Under the pieces are notes generated by a model. That model was not told where the DNA came from. It did not search any database and was given only the letters and a program-made list of their open reading frames with translations. A stretch of DNA of 7,688 nucleotides from Frankiaceae bacterium (GTDB lineage Bacteria > Actinomycetota > Actinomycetes > JAVEEJ01). A program made the position numbers and the translations under genes. Location: assembly GCA_030840515.1 (NCBI GenBank), contig JAVEEJ010000305.1, positions 1 to 7,688 of the forward strand, given 5' to 3'. Below, one piece after another: positions 1 to 5,413 of this stretch (positions are counted from its first letter, which is position 1; each line of letters starts with the position of its first letter).

Positions 1-464
1 ACCTTGCGCAGGCGCGTGTCGACGTTGCCGCGGATCGGCACGACGTCCAGATCCATCCCGAGTGCCCGCAGCTGAGCGGTCCGCCGCGGCGAGCCCGTCC
101 CGACTGTCGAACCCGCAGGAAGCTCACCGAGCGTCAGGCCGTCACGAGCCACGAGCGCGTCGCGCGCATCCGCCCTCGTGGGCACCGCCGCGAGGATCAG
201 CCCCTCCGGGTCAGCAGTGGGCAGGTCCTTGAGCGAGTGCACCGCGAAGTCGACGTCACCGGCGATCACCCGCTCGCGCAGCGCACTCACGAACACGCCC
301 GTCCCGCCGAGCTGGGTCAGTGCCTCGGTCGACTCGTCACCGACCGTGTTGACCTCCACGAGCTCGACGGCGCGACCGGTGGAGGCGAGTACGGCGTCCG
401 CGACGAGCTGGGCCTGCGCGAGGGCCAGCTTGCTGCGCCGGGTGCCGAGCCGCAGGGCGGTCAC
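1..464 (-). CDS. hemC: Porphobilinogen deaminase (hydroxymethylbilane synthase), N-terminal half; cut by window edge
   Basis: This cytoplasmic enzyme joins four porphobilinogen molecules into hydroxymethylbilane in tetrapyrrole (heme) synthesis. Seen: the protein begins V-TALRLGTRRSKLALAQAQ, the usual N-terminus. HSLKDLP lies at residues 76-82 and supplies the catalytic Asp (D80, matching E. coli D84). GTGSPRRTAQL at 122-132 holds the paired arginines that bind the growing chain, and IRGNVDTRLRK is at 144-154. The gene runs off the left edge, so 154 of about 310 expected codons are present; the cofactor-binding Cys would lie outside the window. The GTG start overlaps the hemA stop as GTGA, which fixes the start and implies translational coupling. 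It is the third gene of the rex-hemA-hemC operon; hemD would be expected next, beyond the window. No defects are seen in the visible part. Confidence 0.96.
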   Translation of the reverse strand, partial: MTALRLGTRRSKLALAQAQLVADAVLASTGRAVELVEVNTVGDESTEALTQLGGTGVFVSALRERVIAGDVDFAVHSLKDLPTADPEGLILAAVPTRADARDALVARDGLTLGELPAGSTVGTGSPRRTAQLRALGMDLDVVPIRGNVDTRLRK

Positions 465-1786
465 AGCGCACCCCCGTCGATCTGCTCGCCCTCGATCGGG
501 GTCAGCTCGACAGCGGCCCGCGAGACGGAGTCGATCGCGGCGGGGTCGAGGCCGAAGAGCTCACCCAGGGCGTCGGCGTACGCGTGCCCACCAGGGGTCT
601 CGGCGAGCTGCTTCACCCGCACCGTCGGCGTGTGCAGCAGCTTCTCGACGACGCGGCGCACCGCTTGCGCGACCTCGGTCCGTGACTTCGCGTCGAGGCC
701 GGGCAGCCGGGTGTCGAGGCGCGCGAGCTCGGCGGCGACCAGCTCGTCGGCCTTGGAGCGCAGCGCGACGACCGTGGGGGCGACCCGCGTCGCCCGCTGC
801 CAGGCCAGGAAGCCGCCGACCTCGTCGGTGACGATCAGGCGCGCGGCTTCGACGTCCTCGGGACCGCGCTCGGCCTCGAGCTGCGCGCCAAGGATCTCGA
901 GGTCGATCAGCGTGACGCCGGCGACAGCACGCACGCCGGGGTCGATGTCGCGTGGCAGCGCGAGGTCGAGCAGCGCGATGGGCCGGCCTTGGCGGCCCTC
1001 CAGCGTCTCCGCGCTGATCACCGTGCCCACGGAGCCCGTGCACGAGACGACCAGGTCGGCCTGCGCCACGCGGCCGGGCAGCTCGGGCAGCGCAAAACCA
1101 GTACCGCCATAAGACAGTGCGAGCCGGTCGGCGTTCTCCTGCGTCCGGTTCACCACGTCGAGCCGGCGCACCCCGAGGCGCTGCAGAGTCGCAGCGGCGA
1201 GCCCGCTCATCGAGCCGGCTCCGACGACCACGGCGTGCAGCCCGGCCGGGTCGCCGACCGCCGCCGTCGCTGTCTGCACCCCCACGGAGACCAGCGAGGC
1301 ACCCGCCCGGTCGATGCCTGTCTCCGCGTGCACCCGCTTGCCCACCCGAAGGGCCTGCTGCCCGAGCTCGTTGAGCGTGCGGCCGACAGCGGACTCGTCC
1401 TGGGCGATGCGCAGGGCGTGGCGCAGCTGTCCGAGGATCTGCGCCTCGCCGATCACCATCGAGTCCAACCCGGCCGCCACCTCGAAGAGGTGCTGCACCG
1501 CGCGGTCCTCGTAGTGCACGTAGAGCTGGTCAGGGACCGCGTCGAGCGAGACCCCGCTGCGCTTCTCCAGCACAGCCGACACGTCGGCCACCCCGCCGTG
1601 GAACTTGGAGACCTCGGCGTAGACCTCCACCCGGTTGCAGGTCGACAGGACGATGGCCTCGCTGACGTGCTCGCCCGCGAGCAGGTCGGCGAGGACGTCG
1701 GCGACCTGCTCCGGCGCGACGGTGAGCTTCTCCAGGAGGCTGACCGGAGCGGACCTGTGCGAGAGCCCCACGACGAGGACGCTCAT
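461..1786 (-). CDS. hemA: Glutamyl-tRNA reductase
   Basis: This enzyme reduces glutamyl-tRNA(Glu) with NADPH to glutamate-1-semialdehyde, the first committed step of the C5 route to heme. The 441-residue product has the full family layout. The N-terminal catalytic domain has GLSHRSAPV (7-15), STCNR with the thioester-forming Cys at C50, and H99 at the position of the E. coli active-site His; LDSMVIGEAQILGQ spans 108-120. The NADPH-binding Rossmann domain has VVVGAGSMSG (186-195), VVNRT (211-215) and VVSCTGS (246-252). A helical dimerisation domain follows (about 310-430). The frame stays open upstream to 1954, but ATG at 1786 matches the family N-terminus, has GGGGGTGG a few bases upstream, and overlaps the rex stop as ATGA. 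The extra 56 Arg-rich residues upstream are the rex gene read in another frame. The gene sits between rex and hemC and is probably transcribed from the Rex-controlled promoter. Confidence 0.97.
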   Translation of the reverse strand: MSVLVVGLSHRSAPVSLLEKLTVAPEQVADVLADLLAGEHVSEAIVLSTCNRVEVYAEVSKFHGGVADVSAVLEKRSGVSLDAVPDQLYVHYEDRAVQHLFEVAAGLDSMVIGEAQILGQLRHALRIAQDESAVGRTLNELGQQALRVGKRVHAETGIDRAGASLVSVGVQTATAAVGDPAGLHAVVVGAGSMSGLAAATLQRLGVRRLDVVNRTQENADRLALSYGGTGFALPELPGRVAQADLVVSCTGSVGTVISAETLEGRQGRPIALLDLALPRDIDPGVRAVAGVTLIDLEILGAQLEAERGPEDVEAARLIVTDEVGGFLAWQRATRVAPTVVALRSKADELVAAELARLDTRLPGLDAKSRTEVAQAVRRVVEKLLHTPTVRVKQLAETPGGHAYADALGELFGLDPAAIDSVSRAAVELTPIEGEQIDGGAL

Positions 1787-2475
1787 GTGGCCACCCCCGC
1801 GACGGCGACGTTCCGGCGCTGCTCGTGGAAGGCGAGGATCTGCAGCTCGATGGACAGGTCCACCTTGCGCACGCCGACCTGCGGCGGGACAGCGAGCACG
1901 CAGGGCGCGAAGTTCAGCACGCTCGTGACGCCGGCGGCCACGAGGCGGTCGCACACCGACTGCGCCGCAGCGGCTGGGGTGGCGATCACCCCGATGGAGA
2001 CCTGCTCGGCGCGGACGATCGACTCGAGCTGGTCGAGGTGGCTGACGGCGACGCCGCCCACCTCCTCACCGACCCGGGCCGGGTCGGCGTCCACCAGGCC
2101 GGCGACCCGGAAGCCACGGCTGGCGAAACCGCCGTAGCCGGCAAGCGCGTGCCCGAGGTTGCCGATCCCGACGATGAGGACGGGCCAGTCCTGGGTGAGG
2201 CCGAGCTCGCGGGCGATCAGGTGCACCAGCTGCTGCACGTCGTAGCCGACGCCGCGCGTGCCGTAGGACCCCAGGTAGGACAGGTCCTTGCGGACCTTCG
2301 CGGAGTTCACCCCGGACGCGGCAGCGAGCTCCTCGGAGGACACCGTCGTCTCCCCGGCTTCGGCGAGGCCCCCGAGGGCGCGCAGGTAGAGCGGGAGCCG
2401 GGCGACGGCCGCTTCAGGGATGCCCCGCTCACCGCTCCGCGCCGGGGGGCGCGGGGTGCCGGAGGCTGCAGGCAC
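1783..2475 (-). CDS. rex: Redox-sensing transcriptional repressor Rex
   Basis: Rex is a homodimeric repressor that binds DNA when NADH is low and lets go when NADH rises, controlling respiratory and heme genes. The 230-residue product has an N-terminal winged helix (about 20-78) with VNSAKVRKDLSYLGSYGTRGVGY at 56-78, the strongly conserved recognition part. It continues with a Rossmann fold with GIGNLGHAL at 103-111, an acidic residue after the second strand (VDAD, 128-131), and NFAP at 188-191. The C-terminal segment VRKVDLSIELQILAF (202-216) corresponds to the domain-swapped helix in Rex dimers. GTG at 2475 was chosen because GAGGAGA lies 6 bases upstream. The open frame to 2571 would start inside the operator, and its extra residues are Arg-rich without family character. 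A Rex operator lies 80-100 bases upstream, so autoregulation is likely. In Streptomyces coelicolor, Rex is known to control rex-hemACD. Confidence 0.96.
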   Translation of the reverse strand: MPAASGTPRPPARSGERGIPEAAVARLPLYLRALGGLAEAGETTVSSEELAAASGVNSAKVRKDLSYLGSYGTRGVGYDVQQLVHLIARELGLTQDWPVLIVGIGNLGHALAGYGGFASRGFRVAGLVDADPARVGEEVGGVAVSHLDQLESIVRAEQVSIGVIATPAAAAQSVCDRLVAAGVTSVLNFAPCVLAVPPQVGVRKVDLSIELQILAFHEQRRNVAVAGVAT

Positions 2476-2481
2476 GGTGGT

Positions 2482-2488
2482 TCTCCTC
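2482..2488 (-). promoter_or_regulatory. Ribosome binding site of rex
   Basis: Read on the minus strand this is GAGGAGA, 6 bases before the GTG at 2475. It decides the rex start in favour of GTG 2475 over the longer frame that begins at 2571. Confidence 0.8.
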
Positions 2489-2544
2489 GAGCGGGCGGGC
2501 CGGTGCTGTCCCGGGCGGGGACGGCCGCGAGTGCGGCGATCACG

Positions 2545-2573
2545 ACAGTAAGGCCTTGTGAACGAACGCACAA
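2545..2573 (-). promoter_or_regulatory. Candidate promoter of the rex-hemA-hemC operon
   Basis: On the minus strand, TTGTGC (2573-2568) and TACTGT (2550-2545) are separated by 17 bases. Each matches the housekeeping -35/-10 consensus at 3 of 6 positions, including the key TTG of -35 and the TA...T of -10, which is typical of actinobacterial promoters. Transcription would begin near 2538, giving a leader of about 60 bases. The Rex operator covers the -35 and most of the spacer, an arrangement that would block RNA polymerase. The match is modest; the overlap with the operator raises its credibility. Confidence 0.55.
2556..2573. promoter_or_regulatory. Rex operator (ROP) upstream of rex
   Basis: The 18-base sequence TTGTGAACGAACGCACAA matches the Rex operator form TTGTGAA-N4-TTCACAA in 12 of 14 defined positions; the left half-site is perfect and the right half has two changes. 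It overlaps the candidate rex promoter and lies directly upstream of a gene encoding Rex. Operator position, operator sequence and gene identity therefore agree. Autoregulation by Rex at this kind of site is established in Streptomyces; here it is inferred. Confidence 0.85.
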
Positions 2574-2602
2574 AGTCGACCGAGCGGCTCCGACGTGCTA
2601 CA

Positions 2603-2626
2603 AGCGCAAGCCCTCGCTAGGGCGCT
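2603..2626 (-). terminator. Possible weak terminator between the glutaredoxin gene and rex
   Basis: Just after the glutaredoxin-like gene, the sequence can form a hairpin with GCCCT (2610-2614) paired to AGGGC (2619-2623) around a 4-base loop. An alternative outer pairing is AGCGC (2603-2607) with GCGCT (2622-2626). On the minus strand it is followed by the loosely T-rich TTGCGCTTGT. There is no true T tract, so termination may be partial and some transcripts may run on into rex. Confidence 0.35.
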
Positions 2627-2631
2627 GTGAT

Positions 2632-2883
2632 CTAAGGCGCTGTGGCCAGCGCTGCACGCAGCCTGCGCTCGGACACCCGGAGCGAGTCCACCTCCCGGCC
2701 GTCGACCAGGAGGACCGGGACCCAGTCGCTCCAGCGCTCACGGTCGGCCGGGTCGGCATCGACGTCGCGCTCAACCCAGGCGACGCCGTACTCGTCGCAG
2801 ACCGCCGCCACGACCAGCCGGGCGTCCGCACACAGGTGACAGTCGCGCCGTCCGACGAGCTCGACCCGCGGTGGGACCGTCAC
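2632..2883 (-). CDS. Glutaredoxin-like (DUF836-type) small thiol-redox protein
   Basis: The product is an 83-residue single-domain thioredoxin-fold protein, probably cytoplasmic. It shows beta strand VELVGR, then the redox motif C15-H-L-C18, a helix (ADARLVVAAVCDEYG), a strand VAWVERDVD, and DWVPVLLVDGREV (53-65) with the cis-Pro of the fold at P56 in VPV. This matches the short glutaredoxin-family proteins often found beside rex in actinobacteria; the physiological substrate is not known. The GTG start at 2883 overlaps the stop of the upstream acyl-CoA synthetase-like gene as GTGA, with no Shine-Dalgarno, so translation is likely coupled. A longer open frame to 2973 adds 30 residues that lie wholly inside the upstream gene and precede the fold, so it was not used. 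The stop TAG is followed by a near-copy of the last codons, giving a second in-frame stop 15 bases on. Confidence 0.85.
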   Translation of the reverse strand: MTVPPRVELVGRRDCHLCADARLVVAAVCDEYGVAWVERDVDADPADRERWSDWVPVLLVDGREVDSLRVSERRLRAALATAP

Positions 2884-4418
2884 GACTCGCGCGGAGGAGT
2901 GAGCGAGCCCTTGGCGACCTTCCCGGTCGTGGTGTGCGGCAGCTCGGTGACGATCTCCACCGCGGTGGGGCACTTGAAGCGGGCGAGCCGACGGGCGCAG
3001 TGGGCGACCACGTCATCGGCGCCGAGCTCCGCGCCCGGGCGCAGCACGAGGAAGGCCTTCACGGACTCGCCGGTGTAGGGGTGCGGGATGGGCACCACCA
3101 CCGCCTCGGCGACGTCCGGATGCGCTAGCAGGACCTCCTCCACCTCACGCGGGTAGACGTTGAACCCGGAGACGAGGATGAGCTCCTTGCTGCGACCGGC
3201 GATGAACAGGTCGCCGTCCTCGTCGTAGTAGCCGAGGTCACCCGTCGCGAACCAGCCGTCCTCGTCCGGCCCCTCGGACCCGTCGGGCCAGTAACCGGAG
3301 AACAGGTTGGGCCCGCGCACCGAGATCTCACCGATGTCGCCGGGGCGCCCTTCGACGAGGCGCAGCTCAACCCCGGGGATCGGCTTGCCGACCGAGCCCG
3401 GCTTCACCCGGTCCGAGCACAGCGTCGTTGTGAGCACGGGAGCCGTCTCGGTGAGCCCGTAGCCCTCATAGACCGGGTGCCCGGTGCGCTCGAGCAGCCG
3501 GGCGAGCACGTCGGCCGGCAGCGGCGCCGACCCGGACACGGCCAGCCGGAGGCCGCCCAGCGCCTGCCCCACATCGGGCAGCAGCGACCACGCGAGCCAC
3601 AGCGGCGGCGCACCTGGCACCGCGGTGACCTTGTGGCGGCGCACCTCGGCGAGCGTGTCGACGGGGTCGAACCGCTCCACCAGGACGGCGGTCGCGGCCA
3701 TCTTCGCCACCATCCCGAGGGTGGCGTTGAGGCCGTAGACGTGGGCGAAGGGGAGCACGGCGAGTACGACGTCCTCCGACGTGACCGGCGGTGGGTCGAC
3801 CGCCGCGCACTGGTCGAGGTTGGCCAGCAGCGCTCGGTGACTCAGCATCGCCCCGCGCGGGCTGCCGCTCGTGCCCGAGGTGAACAGCAGGACGGCCAGA
3901 TCCTCGCCCCCGCCGCGCACCGCCGGTCGGCCGAGCGCCTCGCCTTCGCGGAGCAGGGCGTCGAAGGGCAGGACGTCGTCGGCGGCGACCCCGGGCAGGT
4001 CCGCGACCACGACGAGCCCGAGGTCCGACAGGGTTCCGCGCACCGAGCTCAGGAGTTCCGCCGCGGACCGCGAGCAGAGCGCCGCCCGCGCCCCCGAGTC
4101 GGTCAGCAAGCCGGCCAGCTCCGGTGCGGTCAAGGCGGTGGAGACGGGTACGGCGACCAGTCCGGCGCGCAGCGCCCCGAAGTAGCCGATCACGAGCTCG
4201 GGGACGTTCCCCAGCACCAGTGCGACCCGGTCCCCGGGCTCCAGGCCTCGCGCTGCCAGCGCCGCGGCGCAGGCGTCGACCTCGCGGTCGAGCTGCGACC
4301 AGGAGGTCTCCCGAGAGCCCTGCACGAGTGCAGCGCGCTCCGGTGCCTGGGCCGCTGCCGCCGTGACGAGCTCGGACAGGTTCGCTGGCATCGGCGGCAT
4401 CGTCGCACACAGCGTCAC
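2880..4418 (-). CDS. AMP-forming acyl-CoA synthetase / ligase family protein
   Basis: This is an ANL-superfamily enzyme that activates a carboxylic acid with ATP to an acyl-AMP and normally passes it to CoA. The substrate cannot be read from sequence. The 512-residue product has the P-loop FTSGTSGSPRGAMLSH (179-194), where the usual PKG is PRG. It also has YGLTETAP (320-327), WFATGDLG with the ribose-binding Asp (389-396), the hinge segment GRSKELILVSGFNVYPREVEEVL (408-430), and TTTGKVAKGSL with the expected catalytic Lys at K500. The set is complete, so the enzyme should be active. GTG at 4418 was chosen because GAGGCGG (4433-4427) sits 8 bases upstream. ATG at 4400 and at 4391 are in frame without a ribosome binding site, but the latter (MPANLSEL) also looks like a family start. 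It overlaps the downstream glutaredoxin-like gene and is divergent from the CAP-protein gene. It could be a fatty-acid, aromatic-acid or long-chain acyl-CoA ligase. Confidence 0.93.
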   Translation of the reverse strand: MTLCATMPPMPANLSELVTAAAAQAPERAALVQGSRETSWSQLDREVDACAAALAARGLEPGDRVALVLGNVPELVIGYFGALRAGLVAVPVSTALTAPELAGLLTDSGARAALCSRSAAELLSSVRGTLSDLGLVVVADLPGVAADDVLPFDALLREGEALGRPAVRGGGEDLAVLLFTSGTSGSPRGAMLSHRALLANLDQCAAVDPPPVTSEDVVLAVLPFAHVYGLNATLGMVAKMAATAVLVERFDPVDTLAEVRRHKVTAVPGAPPLWLAWSLLPDVGQALGGLRLAVSGSAPLPADVLARLLERTGHPVYEGYGLTETAPVLTTTLCSDRVKPGSVGKPIPGVELRLVEGRPGDIGEISVRGPNLFSGYWPDGSEGPDEDGWFATGDLGYYDEDGDLFIAGRSKELILVSGFNVYPREVEEVLLAHPDVAEAVVVPIPHPYTGESVKAFLVLRPGAELGADDVVAHCARRLARFKCPTAVEIVTELPHTTTGKVAKGSLTPPRES

Positions 4419-4430
4419 CCGATCGGCCGC

Positions 4431-4459
4431 CTCAAGAGTTTCAGCCCTGGTGCCGAATC
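4431..4459 (+). promoter_or_regulatory. Possible sigma28/WhiG-type promoter of the riboswitch-CAP transcript
   Basis: CTCAAG at 4431-4436 and GCCGAATC at 4452-4459 resemble the -35 (TAAA/TCAA) and -10 (GCCGATAA) elements of the FliA/SigD/WhiG sigma class. There are 16 bases between TCAA and GCCG. Transcription would start near 4467, about 20-28 bases before the riboswitch aptamer, which is the right place. A housekeeping alternative, TTTCAG (4439) - 17 bases - TAGAGG (4462), is possible but weak. The -35 overlaps the ribosome binding site of the divergent synthetase-like gene. This is a pattern match only. Confidence 0.4.
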
Positions 4460-4485
4460 AGTAGAGGTCCAGTCCCCTTAGCCGG

Positions 4486-4580
4486 GGCGACTGCCGACGC
4501 GAAAGGGCACACCGTCCGTGAGGACGGGCCGCAAAGGCACGGGGCTGCGGGAGACCGCAGCAAGCCGACCTGCCGTCGTC
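4486..4580 (+). ncRNA. Cyclic di-GMP-I (GEMM) riboswitch aptamer
   Basis: The RNA fits the class I c-di-GMP (GEMM) consensus. After GACGC come GAAAGGGCACACC, a 6-bp helix CCGTCC/GGACGG (4512-4517 with 4522-4527) capped by the GNRA tetraloop GTGA, then GGGCCGCAAAGGCACGGGG (4526-4544), corresponding to the hallmark GACGCAAAGCCACGGG. A second arm has GGC/GCC (4536-4538 with 4564-4566), an internal loop, and a 7-bp helix GCTGCGG/CCGCAGC (4544-4550 with 4555-4561) capped by GAGA. It ends in AGCCGACCTGCCG, matching AGCCGGGUUGCCG. The closing helix may be CGACG/CGTCG (4495-4499 with 4574-4578) or GGCGAC/GTCGTC (4486-4491 with 4575-4580). All bases of the ligand-contacting purine run GGG are G, which favours c-di-GMP over the cGAMP-binding variant, where an A is expected. 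It sits in the leader of the secreted CAP-domain gene and probably controls it. Confidence 0.88.
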
Positions 4581-4599
4581 GACCGGTTGCTCCACGCGA

Positions 4600-4653
4600 C
4601 CGCGATGAACCTCTTCGCGGCAAGCGCCTCGGCATCCACCGGAGGTGGAAGCC
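4600..4653 (+). promoter_or_regulatory. Likely expression platform with sequestered ribosome binding site
   Basis: Between aptamer and start codon lie two small hairpins. CCGCGA/TCGCGG (4600-4605 with 4615-4620) has the loop TGAACCTCT, and its ACCTC could pair with GAGGT of the ribosome binding site. TCCACC/GGTGGA (4635-4640 with 4644-4649) is a perfect 6-bp stem with GGA as loop, and it contains the ribosome binding site GGAGG (4641-4645), 8 bases before GTG 4654. No T-tract terminator is present, so control at translation initiation is more likely than transcription termination. Which ligand state turns the gene on cannot be told from sequence. Confidence 0.5.
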
Positions 4654-5340
4654 GTGTCGCTGCTTGCTGGCGTGCGCAAGGCCCTCGCCCTGCTCAGTGT
4701 CCTGTCGGGCATCGCCCTCTCGCTCGTGGTCGTCGGCGCCTCGCCGGCAGGTGCCAGCAGCGAGTCCTACGACTTCCTCTCGCGGGTGAACGCCTCCCGC
4801 CAGGCCCACGGCCTCAGGTCGCTGACGATGCGCTCCGACCTGGTCAGCGTCGCGTACAACTGGACGCAGCACATGGCGGCCAACAACAGCCTCGAGCACA
4901 ACCCCCGCCTGACCTCGCAGGTGAAGAACTGGCAGTCGGTCGGCGAGAACGTCGGCGTCGGCCCCACGGTGAAGGACATCGAGGATGCCTTCATGAACAG
5001 CGCCCACCACCGCGAGAACATCCTCGACCCGGGCTACACCGAGGTGGGCATCGCCACCGTGCGTGACTCGCGGGGCCAGCTGTGGGTCACCCAGGACTTC
5101 CGCCAGCCGATGCACACGTCCACGGCCTCGACCCCCCGCACCACGACCACGACGACGACCACGGCTCCCCGGCACCGCGCAAGCGCACCGCGCACCGTCG
5201 TGCACGCTCCGGCGTCGGCCCGCAGCTCACTCGCCAGTCGGCTGGCTCAGATCAGCCGAACCGGGAGTGCCCAGGGCGCCGGCGACCCGGTCGCGAAGGC
5301 GCTGAAGTACGTGTCCACCATGGCCGCCCTCACCGGCTGA
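4654..5340 (+). CDS. Secreted CAP/SCP-domain protein with Thr-rich linker, under a c-di-GMP riboswitch
   Basis: The 228-residue product has a Sec signal peptide (basic VRK, hydrophobic stretch about 10-28, likely cleavage after ASPAGA near residue 34). A CAP domain follows (about 38-150): YDFLSRVNASRQAHGLRSL, EHN with H82, GENVG with E99, and FMNSAHHRENIL with H119, giving the expected His/Glu cavity residues. The usual Trp before MNS is Phe here. After the domain come a Thr tract (TPRTTTTTTTTAPR, 160-173) and a basic, Ser/Ala-rich tail (174-228) with no domain I recognise. Bacterial CAP proteins of this kind are exported and often linked to the envelope, sporulation or host contact, but their activity is generally unknown. 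GTG 4654 was chosen because GGAGG ends 8 bases upstream; a GTG at 4645 is in frame but overlaps that site. It is convergent with the penicillin-binding protein gene and regulated, by inference, through c-di-GMP. Confidence 0.92.
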   Translation: MSLLAGVRKALALLSVLSGIALSLVVVGASPAGASSESYDFLSRVNASRQAHGLRSLTMRSDLVSVAYNWTQHMAANNSLEHNPRLTSQVKNWQSVGENVGVGPTVKDIEDAFMNSAHHRENILDPGYTEVGIATVRDSRGQLWVTQDFRQPMHTSTASTPRTTTTTTTTAPRHRASAPRTVVHAPASARSSLASRLAQISRTGSAQGAGDPVAKALKYVSTMAALTG

Positions 5341-5362
5341 GCCTCACCCAGATCGCTCGACC

Positions 5363-5396
5363 AGCGGCCGGCTCCTCTCCCAGGGGGCCGGCTGCT
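5363..5396. terminator. Hairpin between the convergent CAP and penicillin-binding protein genes
   Basis: AGCGGCCGGC (5363-5372) pairs with GCCGGCTGCT (5387-5396), 10 bp with one G-U pair, around a 14-base loop that can itself fold partly. It lies 22 bases after the CAP stop and 17 bases after the stop of the gene on the other strand, so it can serve both transcripts. Only a short pyrimidine stretch (TGTCGTTCTGCT) follows on the plus strand and no T tract on the minus strand, as is common in high-GC actinobacteria. Confidence 0.65.
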
Positions 5397-5413
5397 GTCG
5401 TTCTGCTCGCGGA

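Noticed and set aside
237..1112. Long open frame on the plus strand across hemC/hemA, and others at 989-2137 and 1825-3078
   Set aside because: They lie opposite well-identified genes and encode Arg/Ser/His-rich products with no family motifs, the usual result of GC-rich third positions.
1787..1954. 56-residue N-terminal extension of HemA
   Set aside because: It is the rex coding region in another frame, Arg-rich, and ahead of the conserved MSVLVVGLSHRSAP start.
4439..4467. Housekeeping promoter TTTCAG - 17 bases - TAGAGG
   Set aside because: The -35 hexamer is poor and the -10 lacks the final T; kept only as an alternative to the sigma28-like reading.
4486..4650. c-di-AMP (ydaO-type) riboswitch, common before wall-hydrolase genes in actinobacteria
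   Set aside because: The conserved blocks of that class are not found, whereas the GEMM core CGCAAAG, GNRA-capped helix and TGCCG end fit clearly.
5138..5164. ACC/ACG trinucleotide run as a phase-variable microsatellite
   Set aside because: Codons alternate between ACC and ACG rather than repeating perfectly, and any triplet change keeps the frame, so it would vary linker length but not switch the gene.
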